Below are positions 1-11,800 of a DNA stretch of 64,000 bases, piece after piece. Below the pieces are notes generated by a model. That model had not been told where the DNA came from, made no database searches, and saw only the letters and a list, made by a program, of their open reading frames with translations. The translations under genes and the position numbers were made by a program. Each line of letters begins with the position of its first letter. Positions within the stretch are counted from its first letter, which is position 1. Source of the stretch: Maylandia zebra (lineage: Eukaryota > Chordata > Actinopteri > Cichliformes > Cichlidae); assembly GCF_041146795.1 (NCBI RefSeq), contig NC_135168.1, positions 15,366,131 through 15,430,130 of the forward strand, read 5' to 3'.

Positions 1-3000
1 AAAAGAGAAACAGTTTGTATTTTTTAATATGCTGGCACATCTATTATAGTAATCATCATACTGCAGAATATGCAATGAAACTGTGGTCTAAATCAAGGTG
101 AATCCATTTGCAGTCTACACTTGAACAATGTGACAGTGGTTTTTGCTAGCAGCTACGAAACAGCCATAATTGCTCCTTTCAAGGACCTGAAACCTCTCAG
201 AGAAGAGCAAAACAACATTACCTTTTAACAAATGTATCTGTCTCATTCAGTTTCCAACCATGTTTCTCTTTTTCTCAGTTTTTGGTTGAAAGAGCATTAG
301 TGATGTAAGAAATGGAGTAATATTTCTTGGAATACTGAACACTTCATTGGTATAAAAATGACAAAATACACTATACATAGTAAGTTTATAGAAAACACAT
401 ACAATCCCTTCCTTGCAGAAGAGTGAATAAGTGATACCCTTGTAAACAAGCCAATGATACGTACGATACCCTTACAACATATATTTTAAGATAAGGCATT
501 GTTGACAGTGTTTGAGTAATAATGGTGTGTCATTCAAATATGCATGACTTTGCTTTTTTGCAGAATTTTACAAAAATAAGCTGCAAAAAGATATTTTCAA
601 GTATACTGTTATCTTCAGCTGGTATCATGTGTCTTTAAGCTTTAGCCATGGATTCCGTTTAAACGGAGATAGCTGATCAAACTAAAAATGGCAAGAGAAA
701 AATCGGCTTTAAAGGTACAGTCAGTAGTTTTTGATAAATATACACTAATGAATGTGTAAGTAATTTTCAAGAAGAAGGTCAACAATAATTTTGCCCATGA
801 CTGTAAAATGACCAAGTTACACCTTAGGCTGGTCTGTTATTCTGTGTTTTATAAAGAATTAATTATGCATCCTTAAAGTCCTGAAATTGTCACTCAGATT
901 TCAATAGCACCTACACATGTATACAGTGTAGCATAGAGCTTTTCTATTTATAGAGAGATGATAGTGAATGAATGTGACTGAGATTCTGCGTATACTTGTG
1001 TCTGTATCCGTCTTCATCATCCCCGACTAGACCGTAAAGGTACACTTCATTTATATATTTATATTCCCGGACTATTTCAAGAGTTGTTAGCTCAGAAAAA
1101 CAAAGTGAAAGATTAAGACTGAGGCCAAACTGCATTGGGTCGTCCTAATCAACATTTGTATGGTAGCCGCTCAGTATGCTGTTGCTGCTGTCAAAAAAAC
1201 AAAAACAAAACAAAACAAAAAAACGTTTTCTTGGGGGGAGAAAAAAAAGGTCATGAAATGTTAACATCCTACATATGTGTGCATGCATACTACCTCCGCA
1301 TTGCATGCTCCACACAAGGCTGTTTTGTCCTACATGCCAGTACATGTTCATTTATGTTGTGAGAGTATAGTAAAGTACCTCTCTGTGCCGACAGACAGTG
1401 TTGTTCTACTTTGATGTAAAAAGGGGTCGTGTCTGGCAGAGGGAGAAGCTATTATGGCTCCTTTATGGATTATGAGGCAGAAGAGTGACCCTTGTCTCAA
1501 GGTGAACATCAGTAGCTGCCCTTGTCACAGTCACAACACTGCTCCCCATTACGTTATAGTCAGTGGCCCTGGCAGTGTGTCATTGCAAACAATATTGCTC
1601 TTAACAAGATATTTTGTGTTGTGATGCTCCTTTCAAATCGTATTTTTCCTAAACCAGGGTAAAAATTATATCAAATGTTATTTTGATTTTCTCCTGATAT
1701 AGACACATGATTAAATAATCAAGACTGACTATGCTAAAAACTACAAAAAATTATTTGGCACATATGCTTTAGGAAACTCAATAAATGCACTGTAGAAAAT
1801 TAGCATAGAAAAATATTATCTATGATGTGAGTAGGCGAGATTGTGATTTAAGTGTACCTGTATTTTTATTTATTTATTTTTCTGGGGGGGGGGCAGTCTA
1901 CAAATTACTAAAAACATTAAAACTGTACTTCAGTAAAACAACAACAACATATCATCACTGTTCATATCCATGTTTCCTCCAATTGGGTGGTTGCTGTACA
2001 ATTAGCATTACTCTTTCCCTTGCCCCACCCCCTCTCGACTTACCCCAGAAAACACCCCTGCAAGATTCAAAGTCCCAAAATAAAACAAATCTCAAACCAA
2101 ATCTAAAGTGTTAGAGTTTTGGGGAGAACACAACAGAAAGATAAAACGAAAAACAGATGCCACAACAGAAAAGTGAAATGCAAAACAAGACACAGGAAAT
2201 GACAAAGTAAGTTTAGAAATAAATATCAAAGAAAGGAGCACAGAAACATGAGTGTACTTAACAGCGTGGAAAACAACGGAGGATTAAATTGATGAGGGAA
2301 CCGAATGCATGCACAGAAAAAAACTCCAGGTGGCACTCAAGCACCTGCCTGTCTAGCCTTAAGGCCACATGCCCTGGCCTCTCTTTCAACTTTCTCTCCC
2401 TTCACATCCAGGTACACTTGCCGTTCAAGCGTCCTGAGAAGCAGCCTCGCTCACTGATCTGCTTTTATTGGTGACAGGCAGGTGACAATATCGTTGCCCT
2501 ACAGTTGCCCATGTTTGTCATTGTTTTAAAAGCAGATCGAAGTGGGTGATCATTAGTCTATGCAAATATTTGGATGTCATAAACATTAGTCTTCGACGTA
2601 TCCATCCAGAGTCATGCATGACAATTTGTACAGAATTTCCATAAATCTTACAGATTTTTACCACATTTTCATTGCTTATCGGCCTAGTCAAAAATCGCTT
2701 GGATTATCATGAATTCTTGAACACTCGCTGTGCTAGATGACAACAAAGTGCACACATCCACTTCCCTGCTTGTCTGGAACTTAGGGATGTCCTGGCATAT
2801 AACTCAAATGAAAGACATCTTATTGTGTCAAAGTTTGTGCACAAGTCCACAAGATATGAGACGGAGCATGTCGTGTGTGTGTCTGACCTGCTGCAGAGGA
2901 AAAAGCAGAGACAGCCAGAGTGGACGGAGTCAGTTTGTGCGTGACGTCCTTACTAGGTTAACTAATTCGCACACTACCTGTATGTATTTGTAAATTGCAG

Positions 3001-3300
3001 CACGATACTAAGAAGAGACAGGTTCAGAAATGGAAAGAAAGGGAATTAGGCAGCCCAGGATAGCAGCTCTCTTCTGTCCTGGATCAGGCCACCCAGTAGT
3101 AACAAGGATGAGGTTGACGTATTTTCACCTGATCAACAGCAATACTGATTGCAAAAGACCATCATCTGTTGGAATTCATAATTTTGTACAAATGTGCTTA
3201 TTAATGTGTTGATTTTTAACCTGACATCTGCATGACTATATGGGTGCTGAAATGCCAAATTCAGTAAGTATGCAGGTAAGTATAAGGGATTCTACTGTGT
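1..3300. other. Intergenic, no gene seen
   Basis: AT-rich sequence with short homopolymers (a run of ten G near 1885, A-rich simple sequence near 1195-1225). Open frames here are short, lack similarity to any family I recognise, and have no convincing splice context. I see no delimited transposon. Confidence 0.5.
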
Positions 3301-3319
3301 GTAACTTTTTTTTTTTAAC

Positions 3320-4300
3320 AAATACTGTGCAAAAGTTTGAATTTAACTTTAATTTCCTTATTCTTTGCTAGGAAATTGTAAAAAAGGTGAGGCAATTTAT
3401 AGAAACCTGCAAATATACAAAAGAAATACAGTTTATGAGGCAAAGCAGAGATTGTACAGCTTAAAAATCAACATTTCAATATTAGAAGTTGTCTGCTTTT
3501 TGTTCCGTTCTCTGTCAATATTATCCCACACTGCTTCAGTAATGTTAAGGGGCTCTTGGGAGGCCATTCCATGACTAACAATTTTTCACTGTGTTTTTCT
3601 ATCCAGGTATGTTGTTCATCATTGGCAGTGTGTTTGGGATCACTGCCATGCTGTAAACTTGAGCCTTTGCCAATCAGACACTTTCCAGATGGTTTTGCAT
3701 GGTGGATCAAAATCTGATGGTACTTTTCTGCATTGATAATTGAATAAATTTTGGCATCCACACCACTGGATGAAATGCAGTCCCAAAACATGACTGAGCC
3801 TCCACCACCATCTATTTTAGAAATAGCTATAGATACTCAGTGTTGTGCCTCTCACCTGACCTTACATCCATATTTGGATTAATCACTATATAACACTTAA
3901 TAATGATTTTCAGAGCAGTTCTTGTATAATGTGGCATATCTTAGCCCGTTTTCCCTGTTTACCTTCCTTAAGAATGATTTCTTGACAGGCACCTTTTCAC
4001 TGAGAACTCCACCTGGCCAGTTTCCTCAAATGTTTTAAGGATACAATGCACATCATGCTGGGTTTTTAGCGAATAATTCCTTGGGAATTACTTCCTGGTG
4101 CAAAAATACTATTTTAATCCTGTAAACTATGTCGTCTTTGTAATTTTTCCCAAATTCAACAAAAGAAATGGGGGGGGGGGGGGGGGGGGGTGCTTTTATC
4201 CTTGAATGTTTCATAGGTCAGTACTAAGTGGTTTGACAAGAAAATGGTCAGGTACAAGTACTGGACTGAAATCAAGTGAAAAAGCAGCCAGCGTCCAAAG
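3320..4300 (-). mobile_element. Tc1/mariner-like DNA transposon, degenerate
   Basis: The minus strand between about 3468 and 3791 encodes the C-terminal part of a Tc1-type transposase: a 'MFWDCISSSG' block (usual form WGC.S..G), then 'DPKHTANDEQHTW' and 'MEWPPKSP', which are the hallmark DPKHT and EWP.QSPDLNPIE regions of the DDE domain. The expected glutamate-containing end is frameshifted and the N-terminal half is not intact, so it is a dead copy. The left edge carries 'ACTGTGCAAAAGTTTG' and the right edge 'GGTCAGGTACAAGTACTGGA', both shared in diverged form with the copy at 29.3 kb. Exact ends are uncertain. A 21-base G run lies inside it. Confidence 0.8.
4170..4190 (+). repeat. G21 homopolymer
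   Basis: Twenty-one consecutive G residues inside the degenerate Tc1-like copy. The exact length is likely polymorphic or affected by sequencing. Confidence 0.9.
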
Positions 4301-4411
4301 AAAACTAGAGAACTATTACTCAAGAGACTACTTTAAAATATAGTGTAAAGCATAAAGCACACTTACAGACCTTTACTTATATACCCCTTCTTGTTTTGCT
4401 TACATGATTAC

Positions 4412-6164
4412 TAGGGGTGCAACGATACACAAAATTCACGGTTCGGTTCGATACTTTGGTGTCACGGTTCGATATTTTTTCGATGCAAAAAAAATGTTCA
4501 TGCCTTTTTAATTTGTCATTTATTAAATTTTCACGGCACATTCCGCACCACATCTCTGTGCGTTCATCATTTGTTTGAAGCCAGCTCACCTCCTGCAACT
4601 ACTTTTCCGAGAATATGCGCTTCTTTTGTGGTTTGGACTCCTTCTGACATTTCTTTGGAGGTGGAGGAACATCACAGTAATTGCTTAAAGGAGCTTCTTC
4701 GACATCTTTAAGAGTTCTAAACAAATGTCTGTCCTCTTCCTGAAAATCTTATGTACGCAAACACGCATTGCAACTCTTATCTTGTGCGTGTTTTTTATTT
4801 TGACAGCGAATGCGCACCTGCGGACCACTTATGTGCAGCCCTGGTTATTTAGCTCGTCATATCGCAGCCACAGAAATTCTTTTGTCCATGAAACCATAAA
4901 GCTGCACTTTCTTTTTGCCTTATAGTCTGATTTGTCATAACTTTTCCGTTTTGTGGTAAGCTTTTCTTTGGCTGTCACTTCTTCACCCTGACCTGTCTTA
5001 TTTGGCTCAGCAGAACTGAAATATATATCCTGCTGCTTTTACACACGCACTCACATAAGCTCAGCGATTCTCTGCGTGATCAACCTCTCACATGTTTAAG
5101 CTTGCTGTGGGAGATTTCACTTGTCATGTTTGCATAGTAAGCTAATGATTGATAAGAAGATGTCAGAGGAATTGGTGCGCAAATTATCATCACTCACCAA
5201 TCAGTACTGTCGCTCTCTATACACAGTTCTGCGATTGCAAAGTGAAAGCAAAAAACAAGCGCAAATTCAAACGCGATTTCAATATGTCACATATTGACAG
5301 TGGCTCATCAATGCCAATGACATAATTACCCAGCTACTTTTCCGAAAGAATGCAAAAGCATTGACATATATTTTTCCTTCCTACGATAGGCAGACGGGCA
5401 GGGAAGAGATAGATTTTGGTAGCCCGACTGGAAAAATCGCTAGCCCCAGGACGTCGGGCTCAGCATATTCAGTATATTCTCAGCAGCATATTAAACATAT
5501 CAGGTCCCCATAAGGAGAATCATGTGCTAACGGCTGTCTAAATGACTCGGGTAAAGTTTGTAGCATGCATGCTTGTTGTTTTTGTCTGCTTCCACTTGTC
5601 TTTGCACTAGGATGATGTCGGCGTAAATGTGCAGTCATATTCGTTGTGTTCCCACTAGTGCTGTCAGCGTAAATCTCGTTGAAATGACATTAACGCCACA
5701 ACGCGGCAAATCTCCGTTACTGCGGCCAACACGTTAACGAGCTAACTGCGCTAACACACTAGCTCCCACCCATGTAATTGAGCATTGCCTGGCACATCCA
5801 ACATACTGTTTTACTTTAGTCCATGATGCGCTTACCTTCAGGGTCATACGTCACATGAAAACCAAAATAGTTCCAAACGCCAGATCTGAATGAGGGTGGG
5901 GGAGGTTCAATTTGCCATATTGCAAGGAGAGCTTAACTTCTGTCTCGCTAGCTTGCCCTGCGCTCAGTGAATCTGCGTTCAACTACTCCGCCTAGGCTGC
6001 ACTGTCGAGCGCAGATACACTGAGCGCTCAACACAGACAGCATCGTCAGAAGGAAAGTTGATAAAATAAATTAAAAATGTTGTATTGTTCGATACATATG
6101 CGTACCGAACCGAAAGCACTGTATCGAACGGTTCAATATCGATACGAGTATCGTTGCACCCCTA
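4412..6164. mobile_element. hAT-type DNA transposon, non-autonomous
   Basis: Both ends are visible. The left end reads TAGGGGTGCAACGATAC and the right end is its inverse, GTATCGTTGCACCCCTA. The subterminal regions also mirror each other ('CGGTTCGGTTCGATAC' and 'GTATCGAACGGTTC'). The element is flanked by a perfect 8-bp target duplication ATGATTAC (4404-4411 and 6165-6172), the size typical of hAT elements. The 1753-bp interior has no long open frame, so it depends on a transposase supplied elsewhere. It includes a fragment (5657 to about 5765) of the same MITE family as the fold-back element at 15161. Confidence 0.93.
5656..5766. repeat. Fragment of fold-back MITE inside hAT element
   Basis: Starts with AGTGCTGTCAGCG and continues with 'TCTCGTTGAAATGACATTAACG' and 'GCGGCAAATCTCCGTTA', closely matching the left arm of the element at 15161-15364. 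It lies inside the larger hAT copy, either as a nested insertion or as a shared module. Confidence 0.6.
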
Positions 6165-6172
6165 ATGATTAC

Positions 6173-7105
6173 CGAGGGAAATAATAAACAGTAACCAAAG
6201 TGATAGCAGGACTGTAAACTGAGTAAATCAAAATCAAAACCTCAACAATCAGTAAAACTAAAAACAACAAAAACCCCATACAGATAGATGTGGATTCTGC
6301 ACCTTACAGACAGACTGTTGACTTTTATTCCATTAAAGAAACATTGTTAAGGCTCAGGGTTGTCATGTGCATGCAAACACAGCTATACACACTCATTAGA
6401 TTTAATTAGCTGATCTTTAAAGACCTCCATGATCTGGAGAATATCCTTCCCTAAGTACGGATAATAATTAGTACAAATATTGTGTGAGCCCTTGTTTTTA
6501 TTTATATTTAAAAGAGTGCTGATACGACTACACAGTTCACAAAAAAAATTCTCAGTGTTATCTTCATTTATTAATATAAGGTTTGGATTATTTTTGTCCT
6601 TGTTTACATATTTCTGCAAACATTCTGATTAATTTTAACAAAACAAACCCCAAACAAACAAAAAACAGTGAGTGTTAAAACTAGACCTAATCCTGCAACT
6701 TTAATTTTCATACCATGTGCAAAACACAGGGCTTTAATAGCAAAAGTAAATGTGGGAAAACCCCTACCTTTTCACTGCTGGTCTCTTGTGAACCCCCTGT
6801 TTGTGGTTGTTATAATAAAGAAAGTCTCTATTGTAGAAGTAAAATAAATTAGCATCAATCATCAACACTTTCAATGCAGTTAAATACCTCTTTAACAACA
6901 TGTGAAAATAATGCATTTATTTAATGATACTCTGTATAAAAGATCTGATTAAAAATGAAGTTAAATCAGTAGTTTTCCTTTCCCTCTCACTGTTTTCATT
7001 AACGGGTTCATACTTATTCAAGTTTATTAAATACTGTCTCTATGTTAGAAGTCAATGGAACTACAGACATGCATGCTATCGGTGTCCTTTAGTACCCTCT
7101 AAATC
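6173..7105. other. Intergenic, nothing recognised
   Basis: AT-rich unique-looking sequence. The open frame on the minus strand at 6383-6619 has no recognisable motif and a composition expected of random AT-rich DNA. Confidence 0.45.
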
Positions 7106-7190
7106 AGGGGTCTCAAACTTGCGGTCCACGTCAGCCCTACATGTAGCCCATATATTGACATGAAGAAATAATAATGCAATTTGGCCCTTT
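7106..7190 (+). repeat. Truncated hAT-like MITE end
   Basis: Begins CAGGGGTCTCAAACTTGCGG and runs through 'GTAGCCCATATATTGACATG' to 'AATTTGGCCC', resembling the common fish and mammal hAT (Charlie-type) terminus CAGGGGTC.CAAACT. The second terminus is not visible, so this is a partial copy. Confidence 0.5.
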
Positions 7191-7430
7191 TCTAACACTG
7201 GAATATTTCTAACATTTTGAGTTATTTTCCAGTGTTAGAAAATCAGCACTGCTCAGTGTTAGCCATTGTTAATCTTCAAAACTGACTAGGTTACTTCTAA
7301 ACATATAACACTGTCAAAAGTGTTAATTTAACACTCAACAGTGTTGTATTTAACACTCAGAGGTGTGGACCCATATAGACACTATCCAGTGTTAATTTAA
7401 CACTGCAGATTTTGCTGTGTATGATGCAAC
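7186..7430. repeat. AACACTG-rich inverted-repeat element
   Basis: Dense alternation of AACACT and AGTGTT, including a perfect 14-bp inverted repeat (7188-7201 TTTTCTAACACTGG with 7229-7242) and several 'GTGTTAATTTAACAC' palindromes. It looks like a terminal part of a non-autonomous DNA element. I cannot assign a superfamily or fix the ends. Confidence 0.55.
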
Positions 7431-8890
7431 AAACACAGCAGTGCTACTGATCCAAAATACTCAAAGCTTCATAGAACTGAAACACACATTTATTTTTAGC
7501 TCCATTCTGCTGCTGATACATACTTTAGCTTTCTGAACATTAAATTTGTTGCTGCCTTTCATAGTGTGTAACTTGAAGGCCCTGAGTACTTTCTCCCACA
7601 CTGAGAACACTGGGATGATAAAATTATTTGAACATTACCTAATAAGACTGATTCAAGACAGACAGTTACCGGTATGTTAAACTTTCCTAGCAGTCCTTCA
7701 CAAACAGGGAACAGTCTGTCTATTCTCTCCATCTGTCAGCTGCTGCTGGCTCTTCCTCCTCCTCTTCCTCACACACTGCTGAGTTTGTCCTGGTGGATCA
7801 TCAGGGGTGCAAAGCCTCACAGATGATGTGCAGCAGTGGGTCCCTGAGTCTGTCCTCACTCTGGACACTTGCAGTTGTCACACATGGAAATCAAATGTGT
7901 GATAAGCTGCAGGATTCAAACACAAGTGTGACTTATAAACACATGTTCATACTTTTATTCCACAATCATAGAGAAAGAAACAGAGAGAGAGTGCAGGACA
8001 GACAGACAGGTGACAGTCTCAGGTGTACACACTGCTACACAACAGCACCAGAGAAGGAGGATTTAGTGTTTGTGTTATTACGAAACAAGAAGAGTCCCAG
8101 ATGGTGCAGTGGACACATGTGTGACTGCTGTGATTAAAGCATCTTTCTTTCAGCTTAACGAGTGAACCGTCAGCTCGTTCAAACACACGTTAAAGTCCGT
8201 TTGGCTCGACACCACCGAACAGAGGCAGCAATATAACATAGCTAACATTAACAGTGCAGTGGATCCTGCTTGTGCCGTCATATTCAGGACTGCAAACCGA
8301 GCAGCATCACTGACTTTCAGCTCGTTGTGTTTGTGGATATATGACTGACTTTAATTATCCATAGAATCATCACATTCTCTGTAAGATTAAGGTCGACTAT
8401 CGAACGGCGTATATTTTAAAGTAAAGGCTTTAAAACCAAGTTAGTACAAACATCACTAATGTCACATAACTTTGCCGACATGTGGCCAACAGTAATGTTT
8501 AAATGTCCTTCGTTATTAAACATTCGCACATAGATAAGTGGCATCATATTCAGTACTTACTTTTGACAGTTCACTCTTCGGCCGTCTGCCGTATTTTGGA
8601 GAAGGATCTGGCTGCAGCCACTGCGGAGCGCCATTCTTGTGGGGTATTTTGCGGCAAAATTATCCACACCCACCGCCGCGCTATGAATTGTGGGGTATAT
8701 GGGACCACGAAGCGTGCACCAGACAACGCTTGATATTTGGGGAAATCGACGGTGCATTTGGAGTATGCATTTGAAGTACACTTCGAATTGGGACAGCTGT
8801 CGTCGTGTGGCGGTGACGTAATCGCACTCAAAATACGTTCTTCAAGCGTGCGGTCTCTTAATTGGGACACAGCCAATGACATCACAGGGG
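7431..8890. other. Unassigned CpG-containing repeat-like region
   Basis: The stretch from about 8150 to 8880 is richer in CpG than its surroundings and reads like a promoter or a non-autonomous transposon interior. Near its right end the phrase 'GAATTGGGACAGC' (about 8785) recurs as 'TAATTGGGACACAGCC' (about 8860). Overlapping open frames on both strands at 8503-8885 do not resemble any family and are more likely composition effects. No target-site duplication was found. Confidence 0.35.
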
Positions 8891-11800
8891 AAGAGTAAAA
8901 CTAAACACATCGAACCTGGAAACACAAGACCTCTTCAAAATACAACAGGAAACATAATGAGACGCAGACATGACAGCATGAACTTGACAATATAAGACGC
9001 ACAGACATGAAACACATGAAGTTTCAAGACGCTGGATGAAAAGACCCAGGATCCTTAAGAGTTGAAAAAAAATGGCCATGTACATTTACAGGCAGAGTCA
9101 GCCAGCTTTTACAGCTGAATGACAAATATATCAAATATTGTTTTTTAAATGATCTCTATTACTTGTTTTACATTCTAACTATATTAGCATTCCACAGATT
9201 TTTGCTGAACTTTCATGTGGGAATTGAAGCTGAATGTCATAACATAATCTTTTTATAATTTCCAGTAGAGTAGAAAGTAAACTCTTGAAGAAAATGTGAT
9301 TACTACAATTTTATCTATCAGTTTCTCTGACCGCTCAGTTTTACAGTGATGAATGTGGCATACATAAACATGTAGCCAAAGTCAAATCTCCAAACAAAAA
9401 GCTGCCGAGGATAAAGGATGAGCATAAATTCCTATAGGAAAATATCTTGCACAGACAAGTGGTGAGAATGAAATTCAATTTCATTATGAATCGAATCCAA
9501 AGAAATACATAGAGCTGTTGTAGTTTGCAGCTGGAAAAGTATTAATAGTTGAAACAGCATGGCTAAAGAAGCATCTGGGCATACGTCACTGTGAAACTAT
9601 CTCAGAAAGTAAATCTACCATTGTGCGCCCCAATCTGGGAAGAGGTATTGATATTTTGAACAGTCCTTCATGAGACCAAACATCATCCCTTGTTTATTTC
9701 TATAAATATATATATTTTTTTCTTTTTTCTTTCTTTTTTTTGCGTGTACTGAGCCTTTGATTCTATCATTTAAAAATGATTAAAAAGCTGCTCTGCGGAG
9801 TAAAGAAGCACAAGATTTCGCATTTTGAAGTAGAAAATGCTTTCGTTTGCATATCCCACATTCATATGTGGCAAATAAAACAAAATAAACTCATAACAGA
9901 CTGCCTGACATATGCTTTACCTTGAGTGTTAAAGTATTAAATCGCTAATTACTAATAAAATTACCCATATGGAAAAGAAATAGTAAAACCTTATATGATT
10001 TACTCATGAAAGTGGCCACTTTCTCATTACTTTCATATATTGTTTTAGTAAGTATCCAAAACATACAAGTTTCATTATATAATTTTCCAAGGGATCTTAT
10101 ATCTGTTTTCACTCTTGTGTGCTTTTCATACAAGTTTCACACAAGACAGATACAAACTTTATAAGATTTATATGTATCTTTTCCATATGGGTAGTTCTCA
10201 GCTGCAAAAAAAATCGTAACTAATGGCTGACCCTATTGTTCATAACAATTATTATTATTATTGCTGTGGGGTAATTACTGAACCTGTGCAACTATGGTGA
10301 TTATTCAGTTAAATAGGAACATTTCTTCATGGGTAGTCTGGTTCTAGTTGAGAAACTATTTTTTTCTGTATCAGTTGCTACTTCAAGCCAATAAACTTTT
10401 TTTTTTTAATTTCATATCACTTATTAAGCCTTTTTATGATATTCTTTAGAGTCTTACCCCCAAAAAGTCATCTCAGCCTTTTCTGTCATTCTTGGTAGAT
10501 AATACCTTAGGTTACGTTGGAAAGTATTGAATGCTCTTCACAGAAGATAAGGGTATCAAAAACTAATAAACAGAAAGAGAAAAGTAGGGACAAACTTTCT
10601 CCAGCCAGAAACACAAGGTAACATCCAGGACATTTTGGTGTTGCGTTGAGATGAATTGAGGACTGAGGCACTTCACTGTGTCATATCTGGGTGCACACAA
10701 ATAGGAAGTTCTAAGAAGACGGAGTTAGCTAGTCTGATTTCACAGTATTCAGTGAAAACACGAATAAAACTGTGCTCCTTGAATTACCTCCTTGCAAAGT
10801 CCTTTCCTTGCCTAATGGTTTATATTGAAAGTATAAATCCTGTCAGAATCACTGGCTGGAAATTAATTTAAAGGTTAAACCTTTTTACATTTTTTTTAGC
10901 TGTCTAAACATAGACATGAGACACAAACATGAAGCAGGCAATCGCAAGTTGAGCTCATCACTGAAGAAAACTAGACATGTCCCATGTGGATTATGTGCCT
11001 TGGTGTCATTATGATGGAATGACATAATGCTCTTTAAGCCCATAAGCAATGGTTCTCCACATCAATCTAGGGAAACCACATCATCTTCAGTTTCTCACTG
11101 TGGGGCAGCCAGACATAATGCTTGATCAAGTTGTGATAGGATTGCTGATGAATCTGAACCATAAAATCTTTTAATGCCAACTGTGGATGTGGAACTTGAT
11201 TACATGGTCCAAATGGTGTTCATCCAGTCAAAAGGCCAATGGTATTAGAAAATGGTGACGGTATTGCAACCAGGCCGCTGAGTCGGTTTGTGTATTGTAT
11301 GGGGATTTAATTTTTGTTCATTTGACCCTTTAGCAAAGAGTAACATTTAAGAATAAGAGAAAATGAAGTGCCTGAGGATATTAGACCATAGCCACTGGAA
11401 CAAATAAAAAGTCAATACTCAGTACTCCCAAGGTAATATTTTATTGAACATCCTCAGGACTGGAAAGACACTTACTTGTTTTAATTACTAAAACCTTTTT
11501 TTCCGTCTTTAAGATGAATAGGTTTCAACACAGGAGTCAGTTTTTTGGTGGAATCCGACAGCGACTCTTGTATTTTGAGTAAAAAAAATAAAGATGTATT
11601 TGAGTTCAGGTAGAGTGCACCTTTGTTCCGACTGCTATGTGACTCTGAATTTTAGTGCCTGGCACGATCTGCTCTGAGGCTTAGCCCGTTCAAACAGTTC
11701 TAAAGCTGTGGACAGCAGGTTGTGTATCATTACTGAAAGAGGGGATGAAAACCTTTTCCATCCATCAATAGTTTCTGATGCTGCTTATTATTCAAACATC

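Noticed and set aside
8503..8885. Overlapping frames on both strands at 8.5-8.9 kb as a gene
   Set aside because: Four mutually overlapping frames of similar length in a CpG-rich patch, none with a recognised motif.
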